From: Procambarus clarkii
Lineage: Eukaryota > Arthropoda > Malacostraca > Decapoda > Cambaridae
Assembly (NCBI RefSeq): GCF_040958095.1
Contig: NC_091227.1
Span: forward strand, 20,161,900-20,225,899
Direction: 5' to 3'
DNA: 64,000 bases
This document shows positions 52,091 through 64,000 of the stretch, piece by piece. The notes under the pieces are model-generated. The model saw nothing but the letters and a program-made list of their open reading frames with translations. It made no database searches and was not told where the DNA came from. Position 1 is the first letter of the stretch. Each line of letters begins with the position of its first letter. The position numbers were made by a program, and so were the translations under genes.

Positions 52091-52824
52091 GTTTTCTTAT
52101 TAATAAACTACTCAGCACTATGAGACGTAGCGTCTTAATTTGTGCAGGAGTTTTGTCCATAAATTACAGTATAATTTTAAAAGTATTTATAAGTTTTGTA
52201 TATATTGTATATATTAGGCTATATGAATTAGATTTTCAAAATCTGTAGTGCTATGTGAATTGTCTAATGTACGAACTCTTGAGATGGATTTGTGTCCTGT
52301 TGTCGGGAAAAGAAATGTGTTAGGCTTATTAAATTAAGGAGTCTAGGCTAATGATTGATCTTTCCAATACAGTATATGCAATCCACAACAATTGCCTAAC
52401 TCTTGGGTATCTATTTACTGCTAGTAAATATGGCCAAATATCTCAACTTTTTGATAATTTAATTCTTGTCAAATTGAATGTGGGCCATCTGTGTTAACCA
52501 CTGCACGGCAGGTTTGAAATACTGTACTGTCATAATACTAGTGATACCTAATAATAACAAAAATACTATTAATAATAATTTATATTTGTAAAGAATATAT
52601 TTGAGTATAGTACTGTATATAGTTTTCACTCAGTATAGTGTTTATGTACAGGTATTTTTCACAAGGCCAATAATACTGTGCATCATTTCAGTTATAGGCT
52701 ACTATTGTAGACATTCCAGTCACTTTGGTCGTAGCCTAAATGGTTTGTTAACAAATTTTAAGACCTTCTTGTCCTAGCCCAACCTAACCTAAATCAATCT
52801 AACCAAGCCCAACCTATTTTATTT

Positions 52825-53010
52825 TTATTTATTTATTTATTTATTTTTTTATATACAGTACTGTACAAGAGTTTTTACATTTTTGTAAAGCCACTAACAT
52901 GCATAGCATTTCAGGCAGGCCCTTAATTCTAACTTTCCCCTGAATACGACCCGCCAAATCGTTTAACAACCAGGTACCCATTCACTGCTGGGTGAACAGA
53001 GGCTACAGCA
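52825..53010 (-). mobile_element. Retroposon (family E), minus
   Basis: A TTTA-rich start, then TACATTTTTGTAAAGCCACT, CGACCCGCCAAATCGTTTAA and ACCCATTCACTGCTGGGTGA. 53010-54280 beyond is unassigned. Confidence 0.7.
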
Positions 53011-54286
53011 GCATGACCAAAAACCGCATAGCATCCAGAAAAATGCAGGTAGCAGGCTTGGAGAGGAAGTCCATGCCAGTTCCAGACCACACAAGAGCTG
53101 TTGGTGATTACCAGCACCAAATGAGGGTGACCAACCAGGAGGCCAGGGGCAAGGGAACATTTGCAGTACTCTCGCCAACCCCCCAACTTGGGGAAACACA
53201 GTGAAGAAAGTGAAAGAGCCAGCTTCAAACACATTGGGTACAGTACCTCCAAAACTATCAAAAACTCCAGTCCACCCCGACCTTTTAGCCCAGTAGAGGA
53301 GTCGAAGCCCATACACCACCTGAAAATAGGCCCATCAAGAGGAGGCAGCCTCAAGGGGCAGACACCCAAACCCAGCAAGAAAGAGAATCCTGATAGGGCA
53401 GTGACAACGCCAGAGAGAACGAGTGAACTCTAGCCATGAGCAGTTGAATGAAACGTGACTCGAAGCTTACACAAAAGTGAACCTGGAAAAAACATGCACT
53501 GGAAGTAGACAGATTGAACAAAAACAAATGTAGGCCTTTGTAGGACAAAGTTCAAAAGGAAATTGAACCATTTCTTAGCTGAATCGAAGGTAGGAAGAGC
53601 AGCCTGGGCACTAGGAGCTGTGGACAAGAGTACACCAGGCACAAGACGGGGAAAGATGGCGGGAGCTCCGAGTTGTCAGGGCTGCCATCTGGTGATGAAC
53701 TAGCATCACTGACTAGGAGCTGGGACTGGGCAATGAGTGTGTACTACATGGTTTTTCTCAGGATTATCCATGTTTTCTGTGCTGTTGTATTTTTTTTTTT
53801 TTTGGGGGGGGGGAGGGTTGCTCTATCTTTCTAATGATTTTTCCTCTTGGGCCAGGTTGATCTAGTATCCTTAACAGATACTGTTGATACTATAGCAATA
53901 GATACTGTTGCTGCTGTTTACGGGACCAGATTTTGGTCTTGGTTCCCGATTGATGTTCATGACTAAGGCTTGGAGGGTTTCATTACATTTAATGCTGAAT
54001 TTTTATTGCCTATGATCAACATATTATTTGATTTTATTATTGACATATTTGATGGCTAAAATTATATATATATATTTTTAATATACTGTATATGATATTG
54101 CTTTCTTTCCTCTCAGTTGAATTTACAATAGGAAGACCATTTAATTGAATGTGGATATTCCATTTCTCACTACATCTACCCAAGAAAAACATGAAATGCA
54201 ATAATTTGGTCTGGCTTAATAAATTAACATGTATACAGTACAGTTCTTTGATAATTTAACTATCTGTATTTGTATTTTGTTTTCAG

Positions 54287-54827
54287 GATTAAATAAAACA
54301 ATTCTATTTGAATTCACTACTACGTAAATATGGAAGGTAACCCAGAAACGCCTCTGTCTTGTGATTCAGACAAATCTGTAAATCATAATGGTGATATCCC
54401 AGTCTCATCTGATGTAGCAACAGTACCAGCGTTAAAAGATGCCCTTAACACTCCTGATAGCATGAGGCCCATGTTGAAGACAGAAGCTGCTTCAGAAGAT
54501 GAGTTTGACACTATTGGCAGCATGAAGGTCACAAGTAAGACAAGTAAAACAGTCAAAGAAGATGACTCTGACACTTCTGATAGTATTGAGACTACAGTTA
54601 AGAATGAAGATGACTTTAAAGCTCCAGCAGATATACCTTTTAAGAAACCCATCTTCATTAGCAGAACCATGAGACTAAATACTAAGTGTGATGAAACCCA
54701 AAGTAATAGAAGCACTGCAGAAAAGGAAAATAAAAATATAATTTCTGAGTCTGTAAATACATCAAAATTACTGGAGAAGTCTCCGGCACAAAAGTTAATT
54801 GAGAAGGCTGTTCCAATTCCATATAAG
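54287..54827 (+). CDS. SLC4A1AP: Kanadaptin exon with 5' UTR end and start codon
   Basis: The exon begins after TTTTCAG at 54286; 43 nt of UTR precede ATG 54330. It codes 166 residues, low complexity, S/T/D/E/K rich with repeated TxDSMxxxxKT-like segments, ending in VPIPYK. The donor GTATGT starts at 54828. At least one noncoding exon must lie upstream. Confidence 0.9.
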
Positions 54828-57800
54828 GTATGTTACCCTTGTTTAAGTGTACAGGATGACTAAGACTTTTGAGAGGATTTGTACTTTAGATATTTTTTAT
54901 AAAGAGTAAGAGAAAATCTTTTAATTGGCTCACATGACGTGTTCAACGCTAAAGTGAGCTCTGGTATATTGTGTAGTAAAATAAAACTTTAAATCAGAAA
55001 TTAAATGTAAATTTAAGATAATTCTAGAATGTAGTTAGTGTTTAATCATACATTACTGTAAAATATTTGTTTAACTGTATATTGCTGTGCAATATTTGTT
55101 TAGTTGTATGTTATAGTACAGTATTTATTATAGTTATCGCTGTTTGTTTTTCTCTTCAGGAACCAACATGGAGTGGATTGCCACCTGCTGATTATTCTTT
55201 TGAAGTTCTGAAGAATGGAACTATTGTTGAAGTAATTAGTTTGAATAAACCATTTTCAGTTGTTGGCCGCCTTGCCCAGTGTGACATTGTTATGGAACAT
55301 CCGTCACTATCACGGTTAGTTTCAAGTCTAGTGCCTGCATCATCATGTTTTAGGGCTTGATTTATTCTGATATGTATCATTTATCAGTAATAATTATCTG
55401 TTAACAGAAGTTCTGTTAACTTCTTAGTTAACGGCAGAAGATGTGAACATAGATTATTCATGGAGAGGAAGGATATTGTCAGTACTGTATAGTACTACTA
55501 GTAATTCTGTTATTCTGGTTTGTTTCTTGTCATTGATGGTCCTTAGTCAGACAAGCAGTGCTTTCTTTTTCCATATTTCCTGAGACCTCAGTAGCTCCCT
55601 GAGCTAAGCACTGGTCTCACTAAGCCTTAGCTGGACCAGTTAAGGTCCTAAGCTGGATCTTAGTGATCTCCCAAACGCTTATGAAGATGCATCCTTACCT
55701 ACCAGGAATGAGGGCCTTGTGTATTCACAATATTATATTGTGGTTGACAATAAATAGATATTGTATATTTTTTACTATATTACTGTACTTGCATGAAAGG
55801 GGAGAACAGTAATAATAATGTGTGCATATTATTTACCGTTTCTATACAAGAAATTTTCATTATTCTAATACTGTATGGATTTTGATTTATTTCCAGATTT
55901 CACTGTGTTATTCAGTATAGACTGGAGGCTAGTGAAACACACCCACAAGGATTTTATGCATATGACCTTGGGAGCACACATGGCTCTTTCCACAATAAGC
56001 ATCCGATGAAGCCTCACACTTATTACCGTTTAAGAGTTGGTCACATGCTAAAGTTTGGTTGCAGTACTCGGATGCTGATTCTACAAGTGAGTTACTAGTA
56101 CATACAAGTTACTGTTTGTTTGTTAGTAATCATGAAGGTTTCATTCTTTGGGTTTCTGTTCTTGAGGCATGAGTTTGATACCTTCTCTAGGCAAAGTTAG
56201 AAGTGAATTACTATACCTAGCTACATAGTTGTTTCAGTCTGTGATGTTAAGATCACAGGCATAGGTTAGTTCTTAAGAAGGTCAAGTAGTTATTACCAGT
56301 ATTATAGAGATATCATATGAATATGAGAAAACTGATAAAGGTACATTGGTCTGTGTGAGGCAGCTCCTATTTATGCCAAACCAAACCATGTAGTGTACTG
56401 TATTACAGTATGTAATATTTCTTACACATATACATGTATTACAGTATGTAATAAATTTAGTTAACTGGTAGTTTGATCCATAAGTCAACAACCCCATTTT
56501 CAAGCCACTGTTTACACGGGTCTTTTCTGAATCTAAACTTATCTAATTTGTATCCATTGTTTGGTGATCTGTTTTGTGTTGTACTATATAAAATACGATA
56601 GGCATAGTGATGTGCTGAAATATATATCGTTAAGTTAAAATATTAAATAAATTTAATAACTTAATACAAACTCTAGAGTTTCAGATAGAAAGGGGGTTGT
56701 TCTGACTGGTTAATAATATAGTTAATTTGTGTATCTTTGGAATTTTGCAACGTGAATATTTGTTTGAAAATAGATGCCTGTGTGAATATAAAGATGAAGA
56801 AAAAAGTAGATTAGAAACCAGCAATTTAATAATAGGCAAACATTTATTTTATCTTATTTTGACAGGGTCCACAGGATGACCAGGAACCTGAATCAGAATT
56901 AACTGTGTCAGAACTAATGGCCAAGGCAGCAGAGCGTGCCAAGAAACTGGACCAACTAGAGACGGGAGAGCTGGAAGAAGTCAACCTTGAGAAACCGGAG
57001 GAAGAATCAAAGGGGGATGAGAAACCCCAAGTGGACACAGAAGGAGTAGATTGGGGAATGGGTTAGTTGAAGAATTTAGTTAACTTAGTGGGTGACCAAG
57101 AACTTGGTGACCCTTATATCTTTAACCATTTTGCACTTGTATTTATGTCAAAATATATATATGAATGTTTTTTGTAAAGAGCTTATTTAAAAGCTAAATG
57201 CAAATGCTTCTACAAGTCATAGTATTTGTATTTTATACTATTTATATTTTGCCTCATTTTTGCTCATCATTCCCTCCTACCTTTTTACTATTCTCCACTT
57301 ATGTTGCATGTTTAGTTTCTTCTGTTTATCTTTTTAACTTCTTTGAATCATCCCTGAAACAGTTTTAGCATTATGTTCACTGTATCTTGGTATATCTTGA
57401 GTTAACGTGAGAATATTTTGGAATAATGTATTTACTCCCTTACAAGTACTCTAGCTGTCTCATACTTGGATTACAGGCCAGTTGTTTATTTTGTAATTAT
57501 TGTACTAGTGTGACAGTGGAAAAAAATCCCTGTAACACCATATACCTTAAATGAATATGAGGAGATTTTGCATCCACAATGACAGGAAGAGAAATATCTG
57601 CTCTAAAATAAAAGAAACTGGGATGTCTCGATGACGTTACTGATCACCAAAGTAAATGATCAGTCACACAAATCATGCCAACTTGTTCTGCTAGCAAAGT
57701 GAGGATTCTACTTGTGATGACAGGCAGGTCTTGACTTCCAGAAATATTTTTACTGTTGTAGTCACTCCCATAAAGTGAAGCTGCTGTTTAAATCAAGATC

Positions 57801-60800
57801 ACCCATCTCTCAACCTACCTGGTGTACTTTGTTATTATGCCTGGAAAGAATTTCCTCCAAAAGCTCCTTACTTACATTAAATATTCTTGTAGGGTTTCCT
57901 ATGACATAAGTACATAAGAAAAAGATTGATTCATAATTAAATTAATTATGTGGCAGAACAAGATTTCAGGACAAGATGTTAGCAGAATAATATACAATAC
58001 TAAAAAATGAGCTTTTCACAAACTCAAAGCATCATTTTATTATTGAAAATATAACAAAGGAAAATTGCACTTAACATTGGCTCACAGTGATCTCGGTTTC
58101 AACATGCAGGTTGATTTTAATGTATTACTGCTCTCCGCAGTTCATCCAGGTGCTGATACCACTTCTCAAGGCTGGGTATTGCTTCATATTTTGGGCTCTC
58201 TTTTCTTATATTTCTAACACTATTGTTTTTGGTGGGTGCTTTTTTTGTACCTATAAAAATGGTAATGATGAGAATGCATTAATGTTAGTGAATACAGTAT
58301 TGTAACTCATTCCAAGGTGTCATTCTGCATGTGCAGGTTTGTGTATTTAGGTCATGTACTGAAGTGATGTGTACCTTAAATTGCTTATGGTATTCAAACA
58401 TAACTTGTCTTATACCTAATGAGAGAGAATACTGTTAACTTGTCCTTGTAAGAAAGTACATTTCAAGAGCTGTTTGTATTAGAATGTTTGTGGCGTATGT
58501 CATTGACTCCAGCAGTCTTTTTTGTGTCGTATATTCTAAATATTTTTCATTGATAAACAACCCAGTATTCCAGAATTAAATACACTGTGTGAACTGGTTT
58601 TTGACAGGAGAGGATGCAGAAGAGGAGCCAGAGGAAGAAGAAAATCCATTTGCTTCTCTCAACGAAGAGCTGTATCTGGATGACCCCAAAAAGACACTGC
58701 GTGGATGGTTTGAGCGAGAGGGCTATGATCTTCCCAATTATGTAACTGACGACCTCAGCCCAGGGTTCTACAGGTGTAAAGTGGAGTGAGTCAGACACGC
58801 ACATTCAGATAATTTTTTTTTTTACAATTACTGACAATGTATCTTTTGTAATGTCTTATGAGACCTGCTGTGCTTGTTCTTCCCATTTAGTTTTAAAATG
58901 AAGCTAGTTTGATAACTAACATGGAACATCATGTTATTACTTGTAATATGGTAATGTTAATATGGACCTAACATTGATTTCAACAATGATTTGTAGTCTC
59001 TATAATCTGTATTCCATATACTGTACACATTAAACTTATTAAACTTTAAAATCTTGAGTAGTTAATCAGCACAATATTCATGTTATGCAAAAATAACTCT
59101 ACTGTCATTTATCAATTATTTTCTCAAGTACATTACAGTACAAATACTTTTTAATATCTGTTTTTAGAATTATCTTGCAAACCAATTTGTTTCCAATTAG
59201 GTTTATGCTACTTTTCTCAATATGATTTTCACCTTTGTTTCCTCTTTAGTTCTCTGACCTTTTTACATCTCTAGCTATTAATGGTCATTCTATGAACATA
59301 TGCTCTTTCAGACTTCCTATTCCTGGCCCTGGCAATGGCCCATTAGTTGCCATTATTGAACACAGAGGAAAAAAGAAAGAGGCAGTAATACAGTGTGCTC
59401 TTGAGGCTTGCAGGCTGCTTGACAGGCAAGGTGTTCTTCGGCAAGCAAAGCATGGTAAGTGTTTCTATAGGCAATGTTTTTAAAGTTATCCTATTGAAAA
59501 AATAACGGAAGCTATTTTTTGTTATTGCAGTATTGCTTGAAAGGATAAAATATACTGATTGACAGAACATAGGTATGGCCTGCAGAGTTCTAGTAATGCT
59601 CTTTCTCTGGTCCAACAAAGCTACATATTCAGTTTTATTATAGAAGATCTTGCATATAAATATGTGATATTGAGTTCACTGGAATTCTGACAGAGAAACA
59701 TAAAGAAATGTAATCTTGAATTCCTTACATATTTTGACAGTGGAGTTCTCATTCATTAAATTAATTTCCTTTTATCATATAAGCTATAACTGTGCAAATA
59801 TAAAATATATGAGATGTTCCTTAGCTACAATCAAAATACTGTAATTACTTAAGTGTAGTTACAATATTTTCTGTGTTGAGTTAGTGTTCATCTGCAAGAA
59901 GCAATTTGAAACAAATTAGGCACTGTAAGTGTAGAATGGGTTCCCTTAGTAGATACCCATGTGGAGGACAGGCCCTAGCCCCATGACAGGCTCTAACACC
60001 TGGCTGTGGACTGGGTTTGGTGACCCATATACTCGTGGCAGACACATAATAATGTGAGATACCCATTACTGGTGTGGTGTGCATGTGAAAAGTCAGTAAT
60101 TAGAATAGAATGGAGTGTCCCTAAAAAGAGCAATCTGAGAAGCATGTGTTGTTTTGCAAGAATAAATTGTATAAGGAATGGAAATGTCATGGAAAGATAT
60201 GGAGTGCAAAAGTAAATTGCAAGAATTAGCACAATGTATTGAGATGGTTTGCTTATATTGAATGATGATAGGCTGGTGATGGGAATGTATTAGTGAATTT
60301 AAGGGTTAGATGAGGAGGAAGGCCTAGAAGATGAGCAGACAGGGAGGAAAGGGGATCGAGTGAGAGCAGTGCACATCATGTGGTAGGGAACTCAAAGCTG
60401 GGTGGCAATAGTTTATGAAGAGGGAGTAAGTGTTTTGTTGGTACTGTATATAACAACTCACCGGAAGCACTGTGCACTTAGTATTATGAAGCAACCGGGT
60501 GCTGCCATTGATGATTTGCTGAAGAGTCAGTGGTGATGGTTTGCCATGATGCTGTGAAGTATGTTAAATATGGTGATTGAAATTGTATAATAATTTTATC
60601 TAGCTTTTTCCCAGTACTTTTTCTTTTCTTGGAGCTGATGTATCTCTACCCAATGGAATTGGGGAATGGAATAATGATGATAATGATGATGAATATACTC
60701 TTGGCATGCTTCAATGGTTATTCCCTAATAGCATATACCTTACAGAGAGCCATGAAAGAAAAAAACGTGACTGGGCTGAAAATGACTACTATGACTCCGA

Positions 60801-63070
60801 AGAGGATGATTTCTTAGACCGCACTGGAGACGTTCAGAGAAAGAGAATAAGACGTATGAAAGATGCTGGTGGAAAGGACAGTGCCTTTGTGGAAAACTAT
60901 GATACTTTGGTAATATTTTTAGATATACAGTACAGCTGTACATTGTTTATGTATTCAGCTTCCAAGTATTTAGCAAAAGCAAAGTTAACTGTTGATCTTT
61001 GTTTAGCATAAATTTATGAGCACAGCAATACAAAGAAGGGGAGAAGGCAAAAGATAGTACTGAACTGTATTTATAATGATTGTTTTTCCTTGGTTAGTGC
61101 CCTCAGTAGCTCCATAGTGCTTAGGCACTGAGTACCACAGTCTTTCCTAATCATACCAGGACATGAAGCCCAAACCACACACTAGAAGATGAAGAGACGA
61201 CGTCATTTTGATCCGTCCTGGACCATTATTAAGACGATTGATAATGGTTCAGGAGGGACCAAAATGTCATCGTCTCTTCATCTTCTAGTGAGCGGTTTGG
61301 GCTTCATGTCCTAGTATGATTAGGAAAGACTGTGGGTCTTGATTTGCCACCTTTTCTTGCTTACAAGCTGTATGCATTGCCCCCCAAACCCCATGGGGAA
61401 GAGGGAATAACTGGGTAAGAGTGGGGAGTTACCAAGAGATCGCTCGGAAAAGGGCATTTCATTACATTCAGCACTTACTTCTAGGCTAGTCTTCCTAGCA
61501 GCTCTTGGTGCTTATTCACAACAGTGCCTCAGAAAGGAAAATGGCTCTCAAAAAGATAATCACAACAGCAGACAAAGGGATTAAAGGGTTTACCAATGGA
61601 TGATGCAGGCAAAAGAGCCAGGATTGAGGAAGAGGCGCATCAACAATTTGCCACCCACCCAAGCATCATGCAAGTACAGAGAAAACATGGGTCATCTAGG
61701 CTTGGCTAGATGGCTATCCCAATACTTACCTATTAGTGACTGGAGGAGAGAAATCTAGCACTTTATGCCTTTCCTCCGAGTCATTTATACTTGGCATGCT
61801 AATTACCTCTCTCGACATTAACATTTTCATCATATTTTTTCTTAAAATTTTGGATGGCATTGGCTTTAACGACCTGTTCCTTCAATGCATTCCACTTGCT
61901 GACGACCCGTACAGGGAACAGTACTTTCTTACATCTCTCTGACTTATTTGCATATCCAACTTTCACTGATAGTCTCCTTGTTATACTGTTTCTTACTTTA
62001 AATAAGCTTCTTTGTCTATTTTATCTATTCCCCTCAGGATCTTGTATGCATGCTATCTCTATTTCTTCTTTCTCCTCAGATTCTGAGGGGTGAGTTGTCT
62101 TAAATTCTCCTCATAACTGAGGAAAGTTTAAGACCTCTCTGTACTAATTTAGTTGCAAACCTCTGAACTGTCTCAAGTTTCTGTTTATGCTTCACAGTGC
62201 TCATGCAATTTGAGGTGAATAAAAACCAAAGTCCACACACCAAGTGAGGCTTCAAAATGCACATGTGTGAAGCTAACACTAAACCTTGGAATGATACACA
62301 AACAAATGGCCCCCACGGGGCTACATCCAAAGGATGGTCAACATTTATCTAGAAACAGTTGGGACCCATGATCTGGCAATTCTAGGAGTGGTCCTCATAG
62401 GAAGATATTAGGCAAAGGACTGAAGAAAAGTATTGACATGGTAGCCAGCACTTCATGGGGGGCTTCTATCTGTCTGTAACATGGGAGGTTTCACTTAACT
62501 TCAGGGTGGATCATTTGAGGAGTTGTTTGATGCCTCATTTATCTTTTCTTTGTGAACCTTAGTGTTGTCTAGTTTGCTTTGCTTACTTTCTGGATTTTTA
62601 TTTTGGTGAGGGTGATTGCAAAGAGTACCCAGCTTCCTTAAGGACTCTTGTGACTGATGTAATTCATATGTGGAGTGTGTATATGCGGCTAGCTACGGGA
62701 ATCCCCTAAGGCTCAACCACAAACAGGCGTTTCATTACATTTAGTGATGGGCTTTTTCATGGCAAGGCCTTGAATGTTGAAAAAGTAAAATGTAATGTAA
62801 TGGTGTGCATAGTTTACAAGAAAAATTATCTGTCCCTGATAATGATAAATCACACCAAACCAAACTAAACCCAAAATTTCTTTTATTTTTTAGATAACAA
62901 AATATAGCGAAGTTGTAAGGGAATTAGCAACACTGGAGGAAAAGCTTGCCGAGGCAGACTTTCTAAAACAAGCATCCAAGGGTAACAGTGGAGCCGATGA
63001 TGATCTGGATGCTTACCTAAACAAGTTGAAGTCACAAGTACCAGACAAACACAAGCGCGTCACTTGGAAG
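54330..63070 (+). CDS. SLC4A1AP: Kanadaptin (SLC4A1AP), 8 exons, 3' part outside the window
   Basis: Kanadaptin was first described as an adaptor for the kidney anion exchanger and is largely nuclear. Exons: 54330-54827, 55160-55314, 55897-56086, 56866-57061, 58608-58785, 59312-59454, 60746-60909, 62894-63070; all GT-AG and in phase, 567 codons. Order: acidic, serine-rich N-terminal region (1-160); FHA domain (about 187-283) with GR at 202-203, SRFH (217-220) and [11 protein letters not shown] (241-251); acidic stretch [22 protein letters not shown]; a dsRNA-binding-like domain ([19 protein letters not shown]); [15 protein letters not shown]; and the start of the C-terminal helical region. 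The start ATG has A at -3 and G at +4 with an in-frame TGA upstream, in an exon whose acceptor (TTTTCAG) ends at 54286. The human protein, from memory, is about 740-800 residues, so roughly a quarter lies beyond the window. Confidence 0.96.
55160..55314 (+). CDS. SLC4A1AP: Kanadaptin exon: FHA domain, first half
   Basis: The acceptor TCTCTTCAG ends at 55159 and the donor GTTAGT starts at 55315. It encodes [20 protein letters not shown] and the GR and HPSLSR elements of the phosphopeptide-binding face. Confidence 0.95.
55897..56086 (+). CDS. SLC4A1AP: Kanadaptin exon: FHA domain, second half
   Basis: The acceptor TATTTCCAG ends at 55896 and the donor GTGAGT starts at 56087. It encodes [22 protein letters not shown] and the last beta strands ([16 protein letters not shown]). 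Confidence 0.95.
56328..56600 (+). repeat. Dispersed repeat (family F), diverged, kanadaptin intron 3
   Basis: GAGGCAGCTCCTATTTATGC, AACCCCATTTTCAAGCCACT and TCTGAATCTAAACTTATCTA, in the order seen at 15430-15650 and 16267-16450. Confidence 0.65.
56866..57061 (+). CDS. SLC4A1AP: Kanadaptin exon: charged helical linker
   Basis: The acceptor TTTTGACAG ends at 56865 and the donor GTTAGT starts at 57062. It begins [20 protein letters not shown], followed by highly charged E/K sequence ending GVDWGMG. Confidence 0.92.
58608..58785 (+). CDS. SLC4A1AP: Kanadaptin exon: acidic stretch and GWFEREG motif
   Basis: The acceptor TTTTTGACAG ends at 58607 and the donor GTGAGT starts at 58786. It encodes [14 protein letters not shown], then [16 protein letters not shown], a strongly conserved kanadaptin block. 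Confidence 0.95.
59312..59454 (+). CDS. SLC4A1AP: Kanadaptin exon: dsRNA-binding-like domain core
   Basis: The acceptor TGCTCTTTCAG ends at 59311 and the donor GTAAGT starts at 59455. It encodes the [20 protein letters not shown] helix typical of the dsRNA-binding-like fold in this family. Confidence 0.94.
60746..60909 (+). CDS. SLC4A1AP: Kanadaptin exon: [12 protein letters not shown] block
   Basis: The acceptor ACCTTACAG ends at 60745 and the donor GTAATA starts at 60910. It encodes [20 protein letters not shown] followed by DDFLDRTG and a basic RKRIRRMK segment that could be a nuclear localisation signal. Confidence 0.94.
61135..61335. mobile_element. Long foldback (family D) in kanadaptin intron 7
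   Basis: Left arm from CCACAGTCTTTCCTAATCAT to TCCTGGACCATTATTAAGAC; right arm from GATAATGGTTCAGGAGGGAC to GATTAGGAAAGACTGTGG. The arms are about 95 bp with under ten mismatches, longer than other copies because the pairing extends into the flank. Confidence 0.9.
61730..62215 (+). repeat. Dispersed repeat related to family F
   Basis: TTTGGATGGCATTGGCTTTA ACGACCTGTTCC and GATCTTGTATGCATGCTATC are pieces I recognise only as a common arthropod dispersed repeat. It lies in kanadaptin intron 7. No reading frame. Confidence 0.45.
62540..62700 (-). repeat. Dispersed repeat (family I), minus, kanadaptin intron 7
   Basis: TTGCTTACTTTCTGGATTTT and GGTGAGGGTGATTGCAAAGA, related to 26655-26790. A partial plus-oriented copy (TTGGCCTACCAGGGACCATG) lies at 63636-63740, on the other side of the exon at 62894. 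Confidence 0.65.
62894..63070 (+). CDS. SLC4A1AP: Kanadaptin exon: start of C-terminal helical region
   Basis: The acceptor TATTTTTTAG ends at 62893 and the donor GTAATG starts at 63071. It encodes 59 codons with [13 protein letters not shown] and [14 protein letters not shown], matching the human DSLDAFMSEMKS block. Phase 0 on both sides. The next exon is outside the window; none is recognisable in 63071-64000. Confidence 0.9.
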
Positions 63071-64000
63071 GTAATGAATTTGCCAAGTACACCTTACTCC
63101 CTAAAATATTTAGTATTTATTTTGTTTAGGGGTACTGTGTGTAAAATGTCAAATCTAATAATGGCAATAATATCACATAGTTCTTGCATTATTTATGTGC
63201 TATATCTTAAGAATATCTCATCATATGAACTTGAAACCTACAACACTTAAGTATGATCATTAAACAGTTTTCTATTGATATTGAGCAATGTATAGTGCAA
63301 CCTCAGTTACCCAGACCAATTGGTACCTCTGGGTTTCTAGATAACAGAAGAAATGATTGTGTGATGTCATTGGGGCTAGCTCTTGCTGCTGGCTGTAAGG
63401 GAGCTTCAAGGATCTCTTCACACTGATGCTGCTTAACTTGTAACTTCTCTCAGGTTTTCTTGTGTTACAGTAGTAACTTTCTCTGGTTTTCTTTACTGGG
63501 TCTTGTGTTAATAAGCATTCTTTCTGTGAGGGGGAGCACCTTGTTGCTTCCTAAAGCAACTGGGAAGCTAATTATCCTAATTAAATCCAGAGTGGTATCC
63601 TAAAGCATACCACTAGGTCCCCATCAGTTGCATAGTTCTATTGGCCTACCAGGGACCATGAGCCAGAACCTAGTTCCCTTATAGAGGTGCAAAGAGTGGT
63701 GACACTTATGGTAAAAGTTCTATGAATTTATTCATGTCTGCTACTACCAGGGAAGCACTCAAAAACTCAGCGAGACAAAACAAACCACTGCTGGCTTCAA
63801 ACGAGACTGCAGTCTAGAGAACTGCCAAAGAACTCACCAAAGTACAGTACGTAAACAAACAATTGAAAATTCATGAAATTAGCGCTTGCTTGTTTGCTCC
63901 ATGTCCCCAACTCATTTTAGGGTGGGGGAAGTGGAGAGACAGGCTGCAGTCAGCCAGCTGCTTCACCCTGACTTCTATGAAAATAGAACACCGCATCCCC

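Noticed and set aside
52929-53378. A 149-codon minus-strand frame as a protein gene
   Set aside because: Its C-terminal part translates the family E repeat (complement of ACCCATTCACTGCTGGGTGA). There is no domain, signal or splice support.
54383-54715. A 110-codon frame antisense to the first kanadaptin coding exon
   Set aside because: The plus-strand frame has the proper start context, donor site and in-phase continuation. The antisense frame is a shadow.

Overview
This is a stretch of invertebrate nuclear genome, most likely from a decapod crustacean (crayfish, lobster or a relative). The evidence is intron-rich animal genes with ordinary GT-AG splice sites, very abundant simple repeats and minisatellites, and several tRNA-derived and foldback repeat families that I associate from memory with decapod sequences. 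The species cannot be fixed from the sequence alone. Nothing here looks bacterial, and there are no rRNA genes or CRISPR arrays.

Layout. Positions 1-17,600 contain no recognisable gene. They are packed with tandem repeats: a GT run, a 34-bp unit x12, an 18-bp unit over about 1.6 kb, a 51-bp unit x8, a 17-bp unit, and a 32-bp unit x21 that is almost perfectly homogeneous. Foldback elements, SINEs and LINE remnants lie among them. About 17,700-36,400 (plus strand) holds an equilibrative nucleoside transporter of the SLC29/ENT family. Nine coding exons can be joined in phase into 410 codons. The first (17,919-17,929) is inferred, and the other eight are clear. About 39,121-43,787 (minus strand, tail to tail with the transporter) holds a secreted protein with a long coiled coil and a C-terminal C-type lectin domain. 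Six exons join in phase into 390 codons, and the start-codon exon was not found. Positions 43,800-54,280 are intergenic or 5' flanking sequence, with retroposons, a nested non-LTR reverse-transcriptase remnant, and a 1-kb segment (about 48.4-49.2 kb) with repeated CCAAT-type and CTCF-like motifs. From 54,330 to the window end (plus strand) is kanadaptin (SLC4A1AP): FHA domain, acidic linker, dsRNA-binding-like domain and the start of the C-terminal coiled region. Eight exons give 567 codons, and the gene runs off the right edge.

The three genes have no obvious shared pathway. The transporter moves nucleosides across membranes, the lectin is probably an extracellular sugar-binding or immune recognition protein, and kanadaptin is an intracellular, mainly nuclear, adaptor-like protein. 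I found no convincing new multi-gene system. The least ordinary features are the many inverted repeats able to form long hairpins, several of them inside introns; the very homogeneous or higher-order minisatellites; a perfect stem-loop directly abutting the predicted poly(A) signal of the lectin gene; and a possible CTCF-like site cluster between the lectin and kanadaptin.
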